Positions 10,845 through 22,559 are shown, counted from the stretch's first letter. The stretch: DNA of 64,000 nucleotides from Xiphydria camelus (GCA_963678675.1 OY783193.1:7867394-7931393); one strand, 5' to 3'. Program-made: numbers and translations. The notes: a model not told the origin generated them from the sequence alone.

Positions 10845-12299
10845 ATGCAAGTGGCACATGCCCATTCCACGCCACCACCACGTGCCAGTTCTGTATGAAT
10901 CCCGCCTTAGGTACTCCAAAACGCAGAGAGCAACCTTCTGTCTCACTGACACTCGCAGCAACTGCAGCAGCGCGCGCACACGACTGTCAGGGCGACGAGA
11001 GTGAGAACGGTGCGAAACTATATGTCTGTCTCAGTCTGCGTAGCCAGTGGTGACCATCGCATAAATCTCCTTCCTTTTCAATTTAGCATATCTTACAAAC
11101 CAGGCAAGATACGTTGAATTGCTATTTATCTTGTTTTTTTCAGGAAAAAACCAAAATAAACGATGGTATAATTAACAAATTTTTGTATTGTAAATTTCTA
11201 TGTGAATTGAAGCATTGAAAACTTTAAAAATCAATAATTCTTAAACAACACTGAAAACAAAAAATTGGTTTCGCTAGGAAAAAAAGATGAGATTTTTCTA
11301 AACAGATTATAAAAAGAAAAATTTTTTACCAACTCATCTGGAGGTCCTAGCTTCTTAGGGGTTGAAGATAGGGGATAAAAGGTATCAAATCTTTTTTGTA
11401 GATAATTTTATTATCTACAACTTCTGTCTAAGCTGTTTTTCAATAGGTTACGTATTTTTCAAAATATTAGCGAAAGACCGATTTTTCAACAATAAATACA
11501 TTTTTTACACCCTTCCCCGGGGGGTGGTACTTCTTTTAATGTGTTCCCTCTATTTATTAATAACACCAAAACATAACTTTTGGCAAGTTTTCACCCTGCT
11601 GGAACAATTTTCGATTTAAACGGAAATTTTACTGGACTAATCAGACCTCTGGACGACGAAAAACTGGCAGTTGCATCACGACAATGCTCAATCTCATTCA
11701 TCGCTCCTGATACAGACTTTCTTGGCCAAACATGGAATTCCAGTGACATGGCTCCTTGCGAATTTTGGTTGTTTGCGAAATTGAAGACGCGCCATTAAAA
11801 GGATTCCGTTTTCAGAGTATAGAAGAGATAATGCAGAACGCGACGGCGGAGTTGAACACCATTCCAAAAGAAGCTTTCCAGAAGTGTTTTCGGCAGTAGG
11901 AGGAACGGTGGGCTAAGTGTGTGGAGGCACAAGGGGCCTACTTTGAAGGGGATTAAAGTTCCAATCCTGCCGCGTAAATAATATATTTTTCCCAGCCAAA
12001 GGTAGGATATTTTTTAGACAGACCTTGTAGTCTTCTAATAAGTGACGAGTTGTACGTGTCGGTCGCAGTTACACTAGAGGAGTTGCGTAATGTTCTAGTC
12101 ATTTATTGAAGAAGAAACCATCGACAAGTGAAGTGCAATGAAATATTTTTAAAGCGGAAACTTCTTTCTCATATGTGCCTCTCAAGACTACAAATGTGTC
12201 AAAAATTATTATTGCAGCTTACCTACAGTGTCTAGCCCATAGAAGCATTTAAGTGTATCTACTAAGAATAAATATTGGTAATATCAAAAAGTGTCAAAT

Positions 12300-13945
12300 A
12301 TGAAAAAAAATTTTGTAAATGTAATTACAATGATGCGATATTTTGTTTGGACGTGGAGCCTACTTCTAGTAATGCAGAATGTCGCTGGGCGTAAGTACTA
12401 AAATGAAATATATTTTAATGAAATAATGACGTGCTTTAATAAACTATTAACGGCTTACATATTTTTTCTGCAGAGGAACGATGCACTACTCCTGGAGTAT
12501 TACAAGGAACATGTCTTAATATTATCAATAATTTCAAAGAATGCCCTGCGATAATTAATGTTTTAAGAAAACCGAGGCCACTGCAACAAAGTGATCTCGA
12601 TTTTCTGAAGATGTCTCAATGTGGATTCGATGGTGAAGATCCAAAATTCTGTTGCAAGAAGGAGGTACGAAACGTTTAATGAAAAGATCGCACAGCTCAC
12701 TTTTGAGAAAATAAACACGATCCTTTAATAAAATGTTTATATAATATATTATTAAGAAATTGTCAATGTTACAGTTAGAAGAAGATCACGTGTACGATGT
12801 TAGTGACCATCCAAATCTGAGACTGCTTGATAACGATAAATGCGGTCTCACGAGTTATCGAAAACCTGTTAGATGTTACTCAAACTATGAGGATATGTAT
12901 AAAGAGTTAGCTGAAAACCATGGATCCATTCCAGAATTCGATAATCCTATCGAACAATTTTTGTACGAGAATATCTGTATAATCGAACGTAATATTTATC
13001 GACCACTGATTTTTTATGGAAGTGGTACCGAATTATTTTCATTCCCATGGATGGCATTAATAGCCTTTATTACAAGTGCACAATATCCTGAATTTCGATG
13101 CGGTGGCTCTTTGATCAATAAAAGATACGTTCTAACTGCCGCGCATTGCGTTACAATGTTACCAGAAGGTTAGTCAGGAAGAGATAAAAATTCAATTGAA
13201 ACCTGCCGATATATTTAAAAAGTTATCATTCATTTGATTTTCATTTATATAGGCTTTACGCTATTTGGAGTACGTTTGGGAGAGCAAGATCTGACGACGG
13301 AAATAGATTGCCCGAGTGGCGCTTCAGTGCCCAATGCATTTTGTGCGTCCAAATATCAAGATTTTGGAGTGGAAACTATACATTTTCATCCCAAATACTC
13401 AAAGGCGAAATTACAAGATGATATTGCTCTCATAAGATTGGATAAAGATGTAAATTTTACAGCTAACAACGTTAAACCCATCTGTCTACCTATCAAATCC
13501 ATTAAATCGTATATTCCAACTGAGGTAAGTTTTTGTACCAGTCCAAAATATGCCCAACTAAAAATTCTATTACTATTTGTTCATTTACTTCAAGCTGACG
13601 GTCACAGGATGGGGTGCGACGGAAAATGGTACACGAAGTTCGCGCCTACTCCAGGCAAAATTATCAATTATACCGTTTGATAATTGTACGAAATCTTATC
13701 GGACGAAAAACATTGTGATATCTAGAAAACAAACCTGTGCCGGAGGGAAAAATAGGAAGGATTCTTGTTCAGGGGATAGCGGAGGACCTCTTCAAGCCTC
13801 TGCTTTATATTATAGCGAAGTTCGAAATGTACAGTATGGCATAGTTAGTTATGGGCTGGGTACTTGTGGTACGATAGGTTTTCCTGGAATTTACACAAAT
13901 GTATCCTATTATTTAAAATGGATTCTCGATACAATGAAAGCATAA
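12300..13945 (+). CDS. CLIP-domain serine protease (CLIPB/Easter-like), five exons
   Basis: Exons: 12300-12390, 12474-12664, 12775-13168, 13253-13524 and 13595-13945, all with GT-AG introns and a continuous frame, giving 432 residues. An ATG at 12330 gives a shorter N-terminus; either start leads into a hydrophobic signal peptide ([11 protein letters not shown]). The CLIP domain spans about residues 34-91 with six cysteines, ending in CC. The S1 domain follows, with His218 in TAAHC, Asp282 in DDIAL and Ser378 in GDSGGP. Asp372, six residues before the serine, predicts cleavage after Arg/Lys. Cys117 and Cys303 probably tether the CLIP chain, and the extra pair Cys245/Cys256 is typical of Easter-like proteases. 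Such enzymes are secreted zymogens in Toll/melanisation cascades or venom. Oddity: the residue before the expected mature N-terminus (IFYGSGTEL) is Leu, not Arg. AATAAA follows at 14063. The substrate is unknown. Confidence 0.93.
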
Positions 13946-14062
13946 ATGAAAGCAATAGCAACCGGCGATGCATTTGGAATGCGCCGAAGTTGCATCTACA
14001 CAGTGCAGTAACCAATCGTGCAGCTGCGTTACGAGGGAAAACTGTACTGCAGAACTTTATGC

Positions 14063-14068
14063 AATAAA
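14063..14068 (+). terminator. Probable polyadenylation signal of the CLIP protease
   Basis: AATAAA lies 118 bp after the stop codon, the first such hexamer downstream on this strand that I saw. Confidence 0.6.
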
Positions 14069-15266
14069 TTTAAAAAATTGGGAAGGGAAAGTAATAATAA
14101 ATGGAAATACTGAAAAAGAGGAGCTTTATTTTTAACAGCGTCACAATGTTTATCACAAACGTATAATACTACATTGGTTTTACAATACTGACCGCTTTGG
14201 ATCATTTGGAAAAGTTACAACGTACAGAGTAACGGATATAGTTATTAGAAGTTTAAGCAGGCGAATTCTATAGTCATTAACATAAACCTATCACTTTTTA
14301 TCTAATACATTTGTTATCAGAAGTTGCCGATCACTATCGAACGCCAATAACTGTATTCGTTACCCTGCGTCATGTCTCGAGGCATTACGTTAGATTAAAC
14401 GGGAACTTTATTTACGAGAAATATATTTACATTCTACTCTCTCTCTCCCTCTCTCTCTCTTCTCTAACTAACTTAGGGGTAAATTAAAGCTTAGGCTGTA
14501 GCGCTCGCGCTTTTCGTAGAGGATACGAATTTTAACTTTACCTATACTTACATACGTATAAATAAAGGCATTATTTGAAGCTGCGCTAATTAGTTTCTTC
14601 TACTGCGGTTTTGAGATTGAATATCAAATCTCGCTACGTTCATCAGCAAGAATGGTCTACGACACGAGTACTGACTTTCAGAATGCGTGACGCTGATTTG
14701 GCACATGATTTTATCGAACATTCAACACAAAAAACACCTGACGCTGGGAACGAGCATGAAATGACATTCTGATATAGTTCATAATTTCAAAGATACTCTC
14801 TATATGATATAAATTTTAATAGGAATTCTAATTAGCAACTCGTTAAAATGAATAAATACGGGTAATTTTAATTAAACAAAATCAGTCCTTTTTTAACGGA
14901 GAAGAAGAAGGGCGGAAAGGCACGCCTTCTCTAACCTCCTCGTACGAATTTTCCTAACAATGGCATAACTTACAATTTAATTTCACAAATTACAACTAAA
15001 GGTCGCCACGCGGAACAACCTGCAAAGAGCACAGGCCTTAGATCGCTATGATAAAAACCTACTATAGAGTATAGCCGAACAAAAATAAATTTCTTTCAAG
15101 TATTTAACAGTCTTTCGTCCTTTTTCCGAAATAATTCGGTGCTTCTTCATCGTTCTTCTCCAGCGACGATCTAATCAACAATGTATTCCGGTCGTGGATC
15201 ATCCTCTTTCGAAGTGGAATATATTTTTGAACACCCCATCACTTTCTTCGACACAAACGCCGTACT
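14069..15266 (-). other. Convergent 3' region, probably the 3' UTR of deadpan
   Basis: AT-rich sequence separates the stop codons of the protease and deadpan. TTTATT at 14407-14412 and near 14124 would be AATAAA on the minus strand, so the deadpan transcript could end there. A CT-rich microsatellite lies at about 14437-14461. I see no coding content. Confidence 0.5.
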
Positions 15267-18200
15267 TTACCAAGGCCTCCACATATCACTATTGGAACCA
15301 GAAGTAGCGGCGGCACTGCTGGAAGCTGTGCATTGAGGCAAAAGACCGCTTTGGCTTCTACTAATCGTCAACGACGATCTCCCGGATAGATCCTCCATCG
15401 AACCGCGGGGTTCGTCCTTGACTTTTGAAGAACTCGCCGCCGAAGTGCCCGCGGTGGCACCGGAAGAGCTCGACGCCTCGAAGTACTTTGGCCTCTTTTC
15501 GGAAATTGCCAAGAGTCCATCCGAGTGGTGACGCTTGAGGCCTTCTTTCTTCGGGAACGCATCCGCGGGCCTGTTGTAAGTCTTGTCGGTGATGACGGAG
15601 AGGGGTTGTCGAGGGTTCGGCAAGGACGAAGTGGCGGCTCTGTCGTTGATGGCACTGATCGACTCCGGGCGAACTTCCTGACCGACGAGATCCTTCGATT
15701 CGGTGCTGGCAAAGGGTGCCGTGCTCGCGTCCACCTTTCGATCGACCGAGATGGGAATTGGCGACTTGCGATCGCTCGAGGAACTGATTTGTGGTTTCTG
15801 AGTCTCCGGTGAGGAGAAGCTCTTGGAAGAGGAGCCGGCTGGGCTTTGCTCGGGTACTTTAAACCGTCGGTGATTGGGCGAGTGCGGATGCGCGTAGTGC
15901 TCCGAGTGGTGACTCTCCTCGCCGAAGCTGGAGGTCGAGGTAGAGGGACTGAGCAGGGGACTGTGAGGTCTGTGGATGGCGGTGAAGGCGGATGATTGCT
16001 GACCGATTCTGGAAGAGGATTCCGCCGCGGGTGGGAAAAACGGAAAATTCGCGGCTATTCCCGCCGATTGCGGAACGAGCAGAGCGAGCTCTCCGGTGGG
16101 CAGTCTGCTGGGTATCAGCTGAACCCCGCTGGGTATCTGTATCCTGGCGCTACCGTTGTTGTTTTCGTCGCCGCTCTGGAAGTCGCTCTGAAAACCGACC
16201 TTCACCTCGGGATAGAGCCTCTCCGGCATGTACGGCACGTAGTGACTGTAAAACGGCGCCATTTGCTGGAGATTGGTAACGCAATTGTTGAGGTGCGAGA
16301 CCAATCGTTGCTTCACCGCCGGATCGACGTTTTCCAGATGACCGACGTAGCGCGACACCTCGGTAGCGCACTCGGAAAACCCCGTGCGGAATTTCGTGAG
16401 GACCGCGGGATCCGTCGCGACCGCCGTGCCGAGCTGTTGGCGCTGGACGGTCTGCAGGTGCTTCACGGTCATCTCGAGGATGTCGGCCTTCTCTAGCTTC
16501 GAGTGGCGAGTCGGCTGAAAGGATAGAAAAAAAGGATCGATTAGTCGGAGTCGCACAATGGTTATACCCTTGTAATGTGACTTTAATTATTATCGGTGTA
16601 ATGTCTCGCTCGCGGAAGCGTGGGTAAGCTGAAATGGGGATCAACATATATGTAGTTGCTACCGCAAAAAACTCTTGTTCCTGGCAATTCCCACCGATGG
16701 CAAACATCTGGCTCTCGCCTTCGGATCTACTCAGTTTCGAGTTCCAACGCTGAGAAGTCGTAAAGAATAACCGTCGAATGAAGAAATCTATGCTAATAGG
16801 TGCAGGTAACGCCCGGGTAATCGAGTACGGTAGCCGAGCTGTTACGCTAATGATAATTCGACGACTTCGGTAGCTCGAACGAATAAATATTTTATCGCGC
16901 CCCCCGGCTAAGAATCTGTAGTCTGCTCTAAAGGATAATTTATTTTTTACTCTTTCTCCCTCTCTCTCCCTCTTTCTCTTCCTTTTTGCCTCGATACTTG
17001 CGACAGGCGATACTTGTCGGAGGCTCGAATCACTGACGCGCGCCTCACCCCTGCCTGAGACCCAATGTGTATTCCAAGAATAGCGCTATGTATCACATGT
17101 TCCCTTCGGAACCATAAAATTTGTATCTAAAACATTTTTTTCTCCCTCTAAAAATGAGGAAGCTATTTGAGTGACCCGTCCACTAGACCATGGACCACCC
17201 AGTAAAATGAGACGTATAAAAAATGACAGATTTTCCCCAACGATGTTATAGAACTGTACTCCTGTTAACAAATTCTGACGAAGACTAGTGACTCGTACGC
17301 GAACGCGAGTCGAAATGAGAGAAACGGCGATTTTCAAAGTTAAATCGATCGTGGGAACCTCGCGTAGGAGCTCATCCCGTTTCCCCGAGTTAACTGGTTC
17401 TTTTGGAACCGGACCCGCTCACGTCCACGTCGAAGATCCGCCGGCTACCTCCCTCGCACCCTCAAAAGTCCCGAAACCCGGCAGCCCTTTAACCACCAAT
17501 AACTCAATAGTGATTCAACGCCGTTATTTTGAGATCCCATTGTATCCGTCGCGCGGTTCCCTATTCCCCGAGATTTGTATCCCCGTAAGTTTAGCATTCG
17601 CATTTTTATGGTAAGCTCGCGGCCGCCTTGACAATGGGCGTGGGAGTCACTCGCTGGCGCGGTTACACGCGGTGTTATGATAAAGAGTTAGCGGCCCTGT
17701 GGGAATCCAGCTCGTTGGTAATAATAACTTCTGCCGCCGTCTTCGAGACTGTATTCGCGCGATATTACGGAGAATCGGTCCGGTGTCTTCGGGGAGAAGG
17801 ATATTGCCGAATTCGGTTGAAACACTAATTTTTCTTTATTGCAGATTTGAAGAATTTGGACAAGCTATCTACCCCGTATTTTTGTTCATTTTTCCCTTTT
17901 CGCCTTATCTGAGCTGGAAAACGATACTTTGAAATGCAGCTACGCCATCATCCAATAAGGCCCACGTCGATCCTTACACCCACAAGACGCGATGCTTAAG
18001 ATATCTAATAAGATCGGACGCGACGACGGGAATTCACGCGTTCGGTTTTCCAGAAAGCGAACTCGACACCGGGGAAAGATCAGAGACTGGCACCTGCTAA
18101 GAGCAACAAAAAAGCGGTATCCTTTTTTCCCGATCGGCATCCCCACGGGAGGGGATCCTTAAGGACGATACGGTCAACAAAGGGAGGCTGCAACCCGAGA

Positions 18201-21200
18201 TGAGTTTTTAATAATTATTTCAAGGTTCCCACGAACGCGGGGGGGCGTGTTACGTGGCGGACCGATGGATAAGAGGAAGGACGGACGGGCGGACGGACAC
18301 CGGTGCGGGAGAATGGAGCAGGTAGCGGAAGTCATCTGGACTCAGAAGGAGGAGAACGGTGAGAGCGCTCTCGTCGCGCCGTTATGGGTGTCTGAGAAAT
18401 CAATCTCGCGGGATCGCGTTACACTCGACGTCGACGCGGAAGGATCTTTCGCGCAGCGATCGATAGCGCGCGAGTGGCTGCCGGGGAAGAGACGCGTCGA
18501 TCGCGGTGAGAGGAGGGCTCGTATAATTGGCGTATTGGATCTTCGTACGCTTTAAGTTCTGATCGAGTAGAAAGCCGTCGTATGGACACAGTGGGTACGT
18601 AGAAAGAGAAAACGAACGACGGCGTTGATTACTCATATCCTGGATTTCACTCGAGTTGGGAGCACGCGATACCTATTCTCGGATCGGTCTATTCATAGAT
18701 CGTAAGAGTGTAAAAACGGAGATACAAAAGTGGACGTCATTTAACGTTCGATAATTCGGTTTGCCACACCGCGCGGCGATGAATCGAAGAGTTCGGGGGA
18801 TAAAAAAAGAGGTCGGAGGAGTAATTAAATTGGATCCACTTGAAATTTCTTTGGCACCCTTTTGAACCGGTTGAGTGCCATTGAGGAGCCTTTATACGGC
18901 GAGAGGGGTGGGGAGTGTCGTACGAGCCGTTCCCACGCCGAGGCATCTAAAATATTAAAACAAAACCTTCGACCCCCACCCTCGGCTCCTCCCGCATTCG
19001 AAACAAATGCCATCGGACCGACCAGACACCCCGTTGCCCCCTTTCGCGCTTCCTGCGGAAGGTCCTAGACATTTGCACCCGTCGAGATTCTACTTCTCCC
19101 AGATTTATCGAGTCAATTCTATTCTTGGACTACTCTTCAATGTCGATTTCTCTCTACCTCGAAATTAATTAAAATTAAAATTATTTGGATAAATTAAAAT
19201 TTTGTTGATAACGTGTTTTTTGTTGCTTTAAACCCGCACAGTTAAGAGAACGAAAAGAAAAACTTTGATCGTGGAATAATTTTTGCGATATTTTGCTTGG
19301 AAAAATGTAGCCTGCATTAAGAGAAATTATATAGGTGGCACAGCAATGCTAGTAGTTTATTAATATAAGAATAAGTTCTAGTTACCTAAGCAATACGTAT
19401 TTTTAATTCAACTATACGTATAGTTATTTTAGCGATACGTATAGTTATTTCAGCTATACGTATAGTTATTTCAGCAATATGTATTGCTCTTATTCGGTAT
19501 TGTTATATTACCCACGTAAAAAAGTATGACTAAAGTATGGCGGAAGTCTTGGAAAAATTGAAACAAAAAAGTATGGCTAGGTACGGATCGTATCTCACAT
19601 TTTGTCAGCCAGATAATTTTTTCGTATCGGCTAAAAAATAAAATTTACTTGACTCACACCTATACCTTTTTGATTGAATTCTGTTGTATGGGTTCTTAAT
19701 TATAAAACAGTAATGACTTGTTCGGTACTAGAATATAATTTCAGCCGGTAAAGGATGCGCGCTTCAATAGTTTAGTTGTTTGTACGAGATTATGCTATAA
19801 TCGAAGTCTGTTCTTGTCAGTTGATATTATATTATGAATTCATAAGTAATAATTTGAGAGTTTATTAAAATATTTGTTTGAAATAATATCAACTGACAAG
19901 AACAGACTTCGATTATAGCATAATCTCGTACAAACAACTAAACTATTGAAGCGCGCAGCCTTTACCGGCTGAAAGTCTGGGGTACGATCCGTAGCCATAC
20001 TTTTTTGGTTCAACTATTCCCAGACTTCCACCATACTTTAGCAATACTGTTTTTTACGCGGGTAGTTTACGTTTTTAAGCCTTAAACTGTAGCTATCATA
20101 GCTATATTAAACTATAGCTATCATAGCTATATTAAACTATAGCTATCATAGCTATATTAAACTATAGCTATCATAGCTATATTAAACTATAGCTATCATA
20201 GCTATATTTATTGCTGTGTGCGACCTATAAATTTCTCTCAATGTATCTGAGGGTGTAGCCGCACGTATGAATGAGCGGAGTGACGATCGTCGTGGAGGTA
20301 ACGAACGGGAGCCCCTCTACGGCTTTGTCATCACAACATACGTATCTACTTTGCTCGTTATCTGTCGTGGCGACAACACCGTAATAGTAAGCTGTCGACG
20401 TTTTCAGAGAGGTAAATGAGCTCGTGTCACGTTCCCTCGGGACACGTTTCGAGCGGTAACACGTATGTATGAATTTCTCGGCAACTCAAGAAAGCATTCG
20501 TGGCTCGCGTTACCTTCCGATTCGCTTGTTGATACGCGCAAGCTAGAAGCAAGAGCAATTTTTTCCTATTACAATTTTTTATTCGACTGACTGGTCTACT
20601 GGCATCACACCGTGCGATGTTATCATAGCGAGAGTAATAAGTAAAGGCCAAGAATCCCTATGCGCCCATTCCGGCGCGGTAAAGGCATGCGTCAATGAAT
20701 GAAAAAGAAGAGTATCGAAGGAATGACGATCGTGACATCGCAAGCGTGTGGCACTAACACGCGTATATGGAGTAGTGTTATCGCAATCGCTCGATATCAC
20801 CGATCGGCATGCGGAAATGGAGGGATTCTTTCGTTCCTTTTACATTTTTGGCATTTCCGTTTGTTCGCTTATTATGAAATACAGAATTAACTGCATAACT
20901 GTGCTGAAAAACATGCATTAAAATGAATTATTTTTCATTCGAAATAAATTAGTGAGGCCGAAATTGTAACTAACATATCCGTCATTCTCCTTTTCCTTCT
21001 TCAAAAGTTCAAAAATTTTGTATATTATATATTTTTATAGGATGAGGATGGACTCACGTCTTTTTTCATGGCTTCGAGAATAAGGCTCTTCAGTTCATCG
21101 AGACATTGATTGATTCGAGCACGTCTCCGCTTTTCCATTATCGGTTTGTTGCTCTGAAACAGGGAAAACGAATAATCGACAACGAGACATATTGATGGTG

Positions 21201-21865
21201 AGTTGTATTGGATTAATTTGGCAGGATGAGATAGAAACGAGAGACCTTAATTGTTTCAAAGATTCAAAGCGTACCTGATATTCGAAAAGTCACAAAAAAA
21301 AGCCAATTTATGATTAAAATAATATTTTAAGTCTTATTTATCGAATTTTACGAGAGAACGTTATTAAAAAAAGATTGATATTTCGTTATCGTAACACCTC
21401 ATATTTCACACACATTATTTATACAAAAGGAAAAGGTGGAATAATAATACGTAAATAATAATGCAGCACAAAAGTTGAATTTCTGCAAAAAATGACGTTC
21501 TTTCGATCGTAAACAACCGTCAGCGAGTTCAGATTTCACACTAGACGTAAATAGAGCCACGTGCTGCAGATGCGAGTGCACGTGGCGTCTACGTACGCAC
21601 ATTCAGATTTTGTGGTCACGTGAATCGTGGAATTTATTATCCCCAACTTCCGCGCAGTTTCAAAGTTACTCTGATGATATATCAGAGGATTTTCGCGATA
21701 CTTCTTCGACTTTTAATAATAAGATTCACATTAAATAGTATTAGGGACGCTCTCGTTGATACGAAAAATTTGCAAAATATTTAAAAAAGTATTTACCCGT
21801 CTCAATTCGGCCTTCGTCATTCCCGATTGACTCTGAGGTTCGAACTCATCGTCGCTTCCTGACAT
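15267..21865 (-). CDS. dpn: Deadpan, Hairy/E(spl)-class bHLH-Orange repressor, three coding exons
   Basis: Coding exons: 21865-21797 (starts MSGSDDEF), 21153-21058 and 16514-15267, in frame, 470 residues. The junctions have gtaaat/gtgagt donors and cag acceptors. The basic region ([15 protein letters not shown], residues 24-38) carries the proline that marks the Hes family. Helix 2 is at [16 protein letters not shown] (61-76), the Orange domain at about 94-136, and the C-terminus is WRPW, the Groucho-recruiting tetrapeptide. Hairy also has these parts, but the phrase [14 protein letters not shown] (187-200) and the Orange sequence match Deadpan better. The protein represses transcription at class C/N-box DNA and maintains neural stem cells. 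The tail is long, Ser/Pro/Lys-rich and probably disordered. The 5' UTR lies upstream of 21865. Intron 2 is 4,543 bp and intron 1 is 643 bp. It converges on the CLIP protease. Confidence 0.93.
17350..18937. promoter_or_regulatory. Su(H)-type site cluster in deadpan intron 2
   Basis: CGTGGGAA occurs at 17350-17357 and, on the other strand, at 18226-18233 and 18930-18937. TGTGGGAA is at 17698-17705. These fit the YGTGRGAA consensus bound by Su(H)/CSL, the Notch pathway DNA-binding factor. Deadpan is a known Notch target in Drosophila neuroblasts, so an intronic Notch-responsive enhancer is a reasonable reading. No binding data are available here. Confidence 0.5.
19511..20062. mobile_element. Palindromic DNA element nested in copy A
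   Basis: The ends are CCCACGTAAAAAA on the left and the complement of CCCGCGTAAAAAA on the right, flanked by TA on both sides. The outer arms (about 85 bp) surround a tighter inner hairpin with arms of about 89 bp (19742-19830 and 19883-19971) that are almost identical. There is no coding capacity. The copy of the host repeat at 45.7 kb lacks it, which supplies an empty-site comparison. Confidence 0.8.
20084..20209. repeat. Five-copy 25-bp tandem repeat
   Basis: The unit is actatagctatcatagctatattaa, repeated five times with one early mismatch (actgtagc). Each unit is itself palindromic (TAGCTATcATAGCTA). The element copy at 45.7 kb has a single related unit, so the array expanded locally. 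Confidence 0.9.
20244..21057. other. 5' part of deadpan intron 2, nothing further recognised
   Basis: Moderately AT-rich sequence with several short open frames on both strands, none recognisable. It may hold enhancer sequence, but I see no clear motif cluster. Confidence 0.5.
21558..21622. promoter_or_regulatory. Three CACGTG boxes in deadpan intron 1
   Basis: CACGTG is found at 21558-21563, 21579-21584 and 21617-21622, with a CAGATG E-box at 21567-21572 between the first two. CACGTG/CACGCG words are targets of Hairy/Hes-class repressors. Such clustering just downstream of the first coding exon would suit autorepression or Myc/bHLH-PAS input. This is inference from motif density only. Confidence 0.4.
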
Positions 21866-22433
21866 CTTGTAATTATAGTAATCCACCATTTAAAAAAGTT
21901 GATCAAAACTGTTCGACTTGGAGAGGTAACAATTCACTTTCGTTTGGGTACAACGATGAGTCTTTCACAATAAATAAAACAGGTTGCACTTATTTTGTCT
22001 CCCTCCTCTTCTTCTTCTTCTGTTCTTTATTTTTGTTAAGTATGTAAAACACATAAAAACACACACTCACACTTTGAACACGCGAATGAAATTACTTTAA
22101 GTCAATAACTGGGTCAGAATGGTGTCGTTTTTAAAAATGCGCATCGATAATAGTTTATCATCACCGATGGATACAAAAACGTCTTCGTCTTCGTTCGAAT
22201 GTCCGAGCGAAACGACCGAATTTAAACGGGACGGCAAAGAGGATATTCACCGTAACACCGGTGACGTCCCGTTCGGGGTGCAGAGGGTAACTGTTTGACG
22301 TTTTCGAATTCAAGGACCGCATGCCGATGCACTCGCATACAGCCTGGGAGTGGGGGACAAATTTGCTCGAGAGTGGGAGCCGGGGAATCTTAGGGGTGGG
22401 GAGAGCTCTCAGCCCTCCCGAGACCTGTTGATG

Positions 22434-22557
22434 TGTGGGAATTCATGCTGTCACCGGAGTATTCCCCGATTGGCGTATCGCTGTAGAAATTTGACGATGG
22501 AGCGACCAATGAGGCGGAGCAGAGGGTGAAGCATCCACCGATCGACTATATAGTTGT
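22434..22557 (-). promoter_or_regulatory. Possible deadpan promoter region
   Basis: On the minus strand a TATA-like box (actatatagt, 22545-22554) is followed about 25 bp downstream by ttcacc, a weak initiator, and by an ATTGG/CCAAT word at about 22510. This would give a 5' UTR of about 650 bp before the ATG at 21865. A Su(H)-like TGTGGGAA lies at 22434-22441. The box is palindromic, so orientation is not fixed by it. The start site is a guess. Confidence 0.3.
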
Positions 22558-22559
22558 TT

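Larger units (their letters stand above)
10134..12027 (+). mobile_element. Decayed mariner transposon with both terminal repeats
   Basis: Left end CGAGGTATGTCTAAAAAATA and right end (reverse complement CAAGGTCTGTCTAAAAAATA) continue with GGCTGGGAAAAATAT and are flanked by TA (10132-10133 and 12028-12029), the Tc1/mariner target duplication. Inside on the plus strand are broken transposase pieces. Positions 10196-10333 read MLTVFFDIRG and GQTVTKEYYQEVL. Around 11660-11770 come HHDNAQSH and SSDMAPCEFWLF, carrying the second and third catalytic aspartates but in different frames. Positions 11810-11955 read SIEEIMQNATAELNTIP, then FRQ-stop-EERWAKC. The N-terminal part is deleted, and at least two frame changes and a stop codon are visible, so the element is dead. 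Other hairpin elements and about 1.2 kb of unrelated sequence lie between the transposase pieces. Confidence 0.9.
19315..20243 (+). mobile_element. Dispersed inverted-terminal-repeat element, copy A, in deadpan intron 2
   Basis: The left end (aagagaaattatataggtgg) and right end (complement of gagaaatttataggtcgcac) are inverted repeats of about 40 bp. The interior carries repeated CTATACGTATAG palindromes (19405-19480). A second member, opposite in orientation, lies at 45658-46399. Copy A is interrupted by the palindromic element at 19511-20062. It has no open frame of note. I could not define a target duplication. Confidence 0.75.

Noticed and set aside
16150..16707. 185-aa minus-strand frame overlapping deadpan
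   Set aside because: It is a shifted frame across deadpan exon 3; the deadpan frame is clearly the real one.
20084..20209. 25-bp repeat as a CRISPR-like array
   Set aside because: Units are contiguous without spacers, so this is an ordinary tandem repeat.
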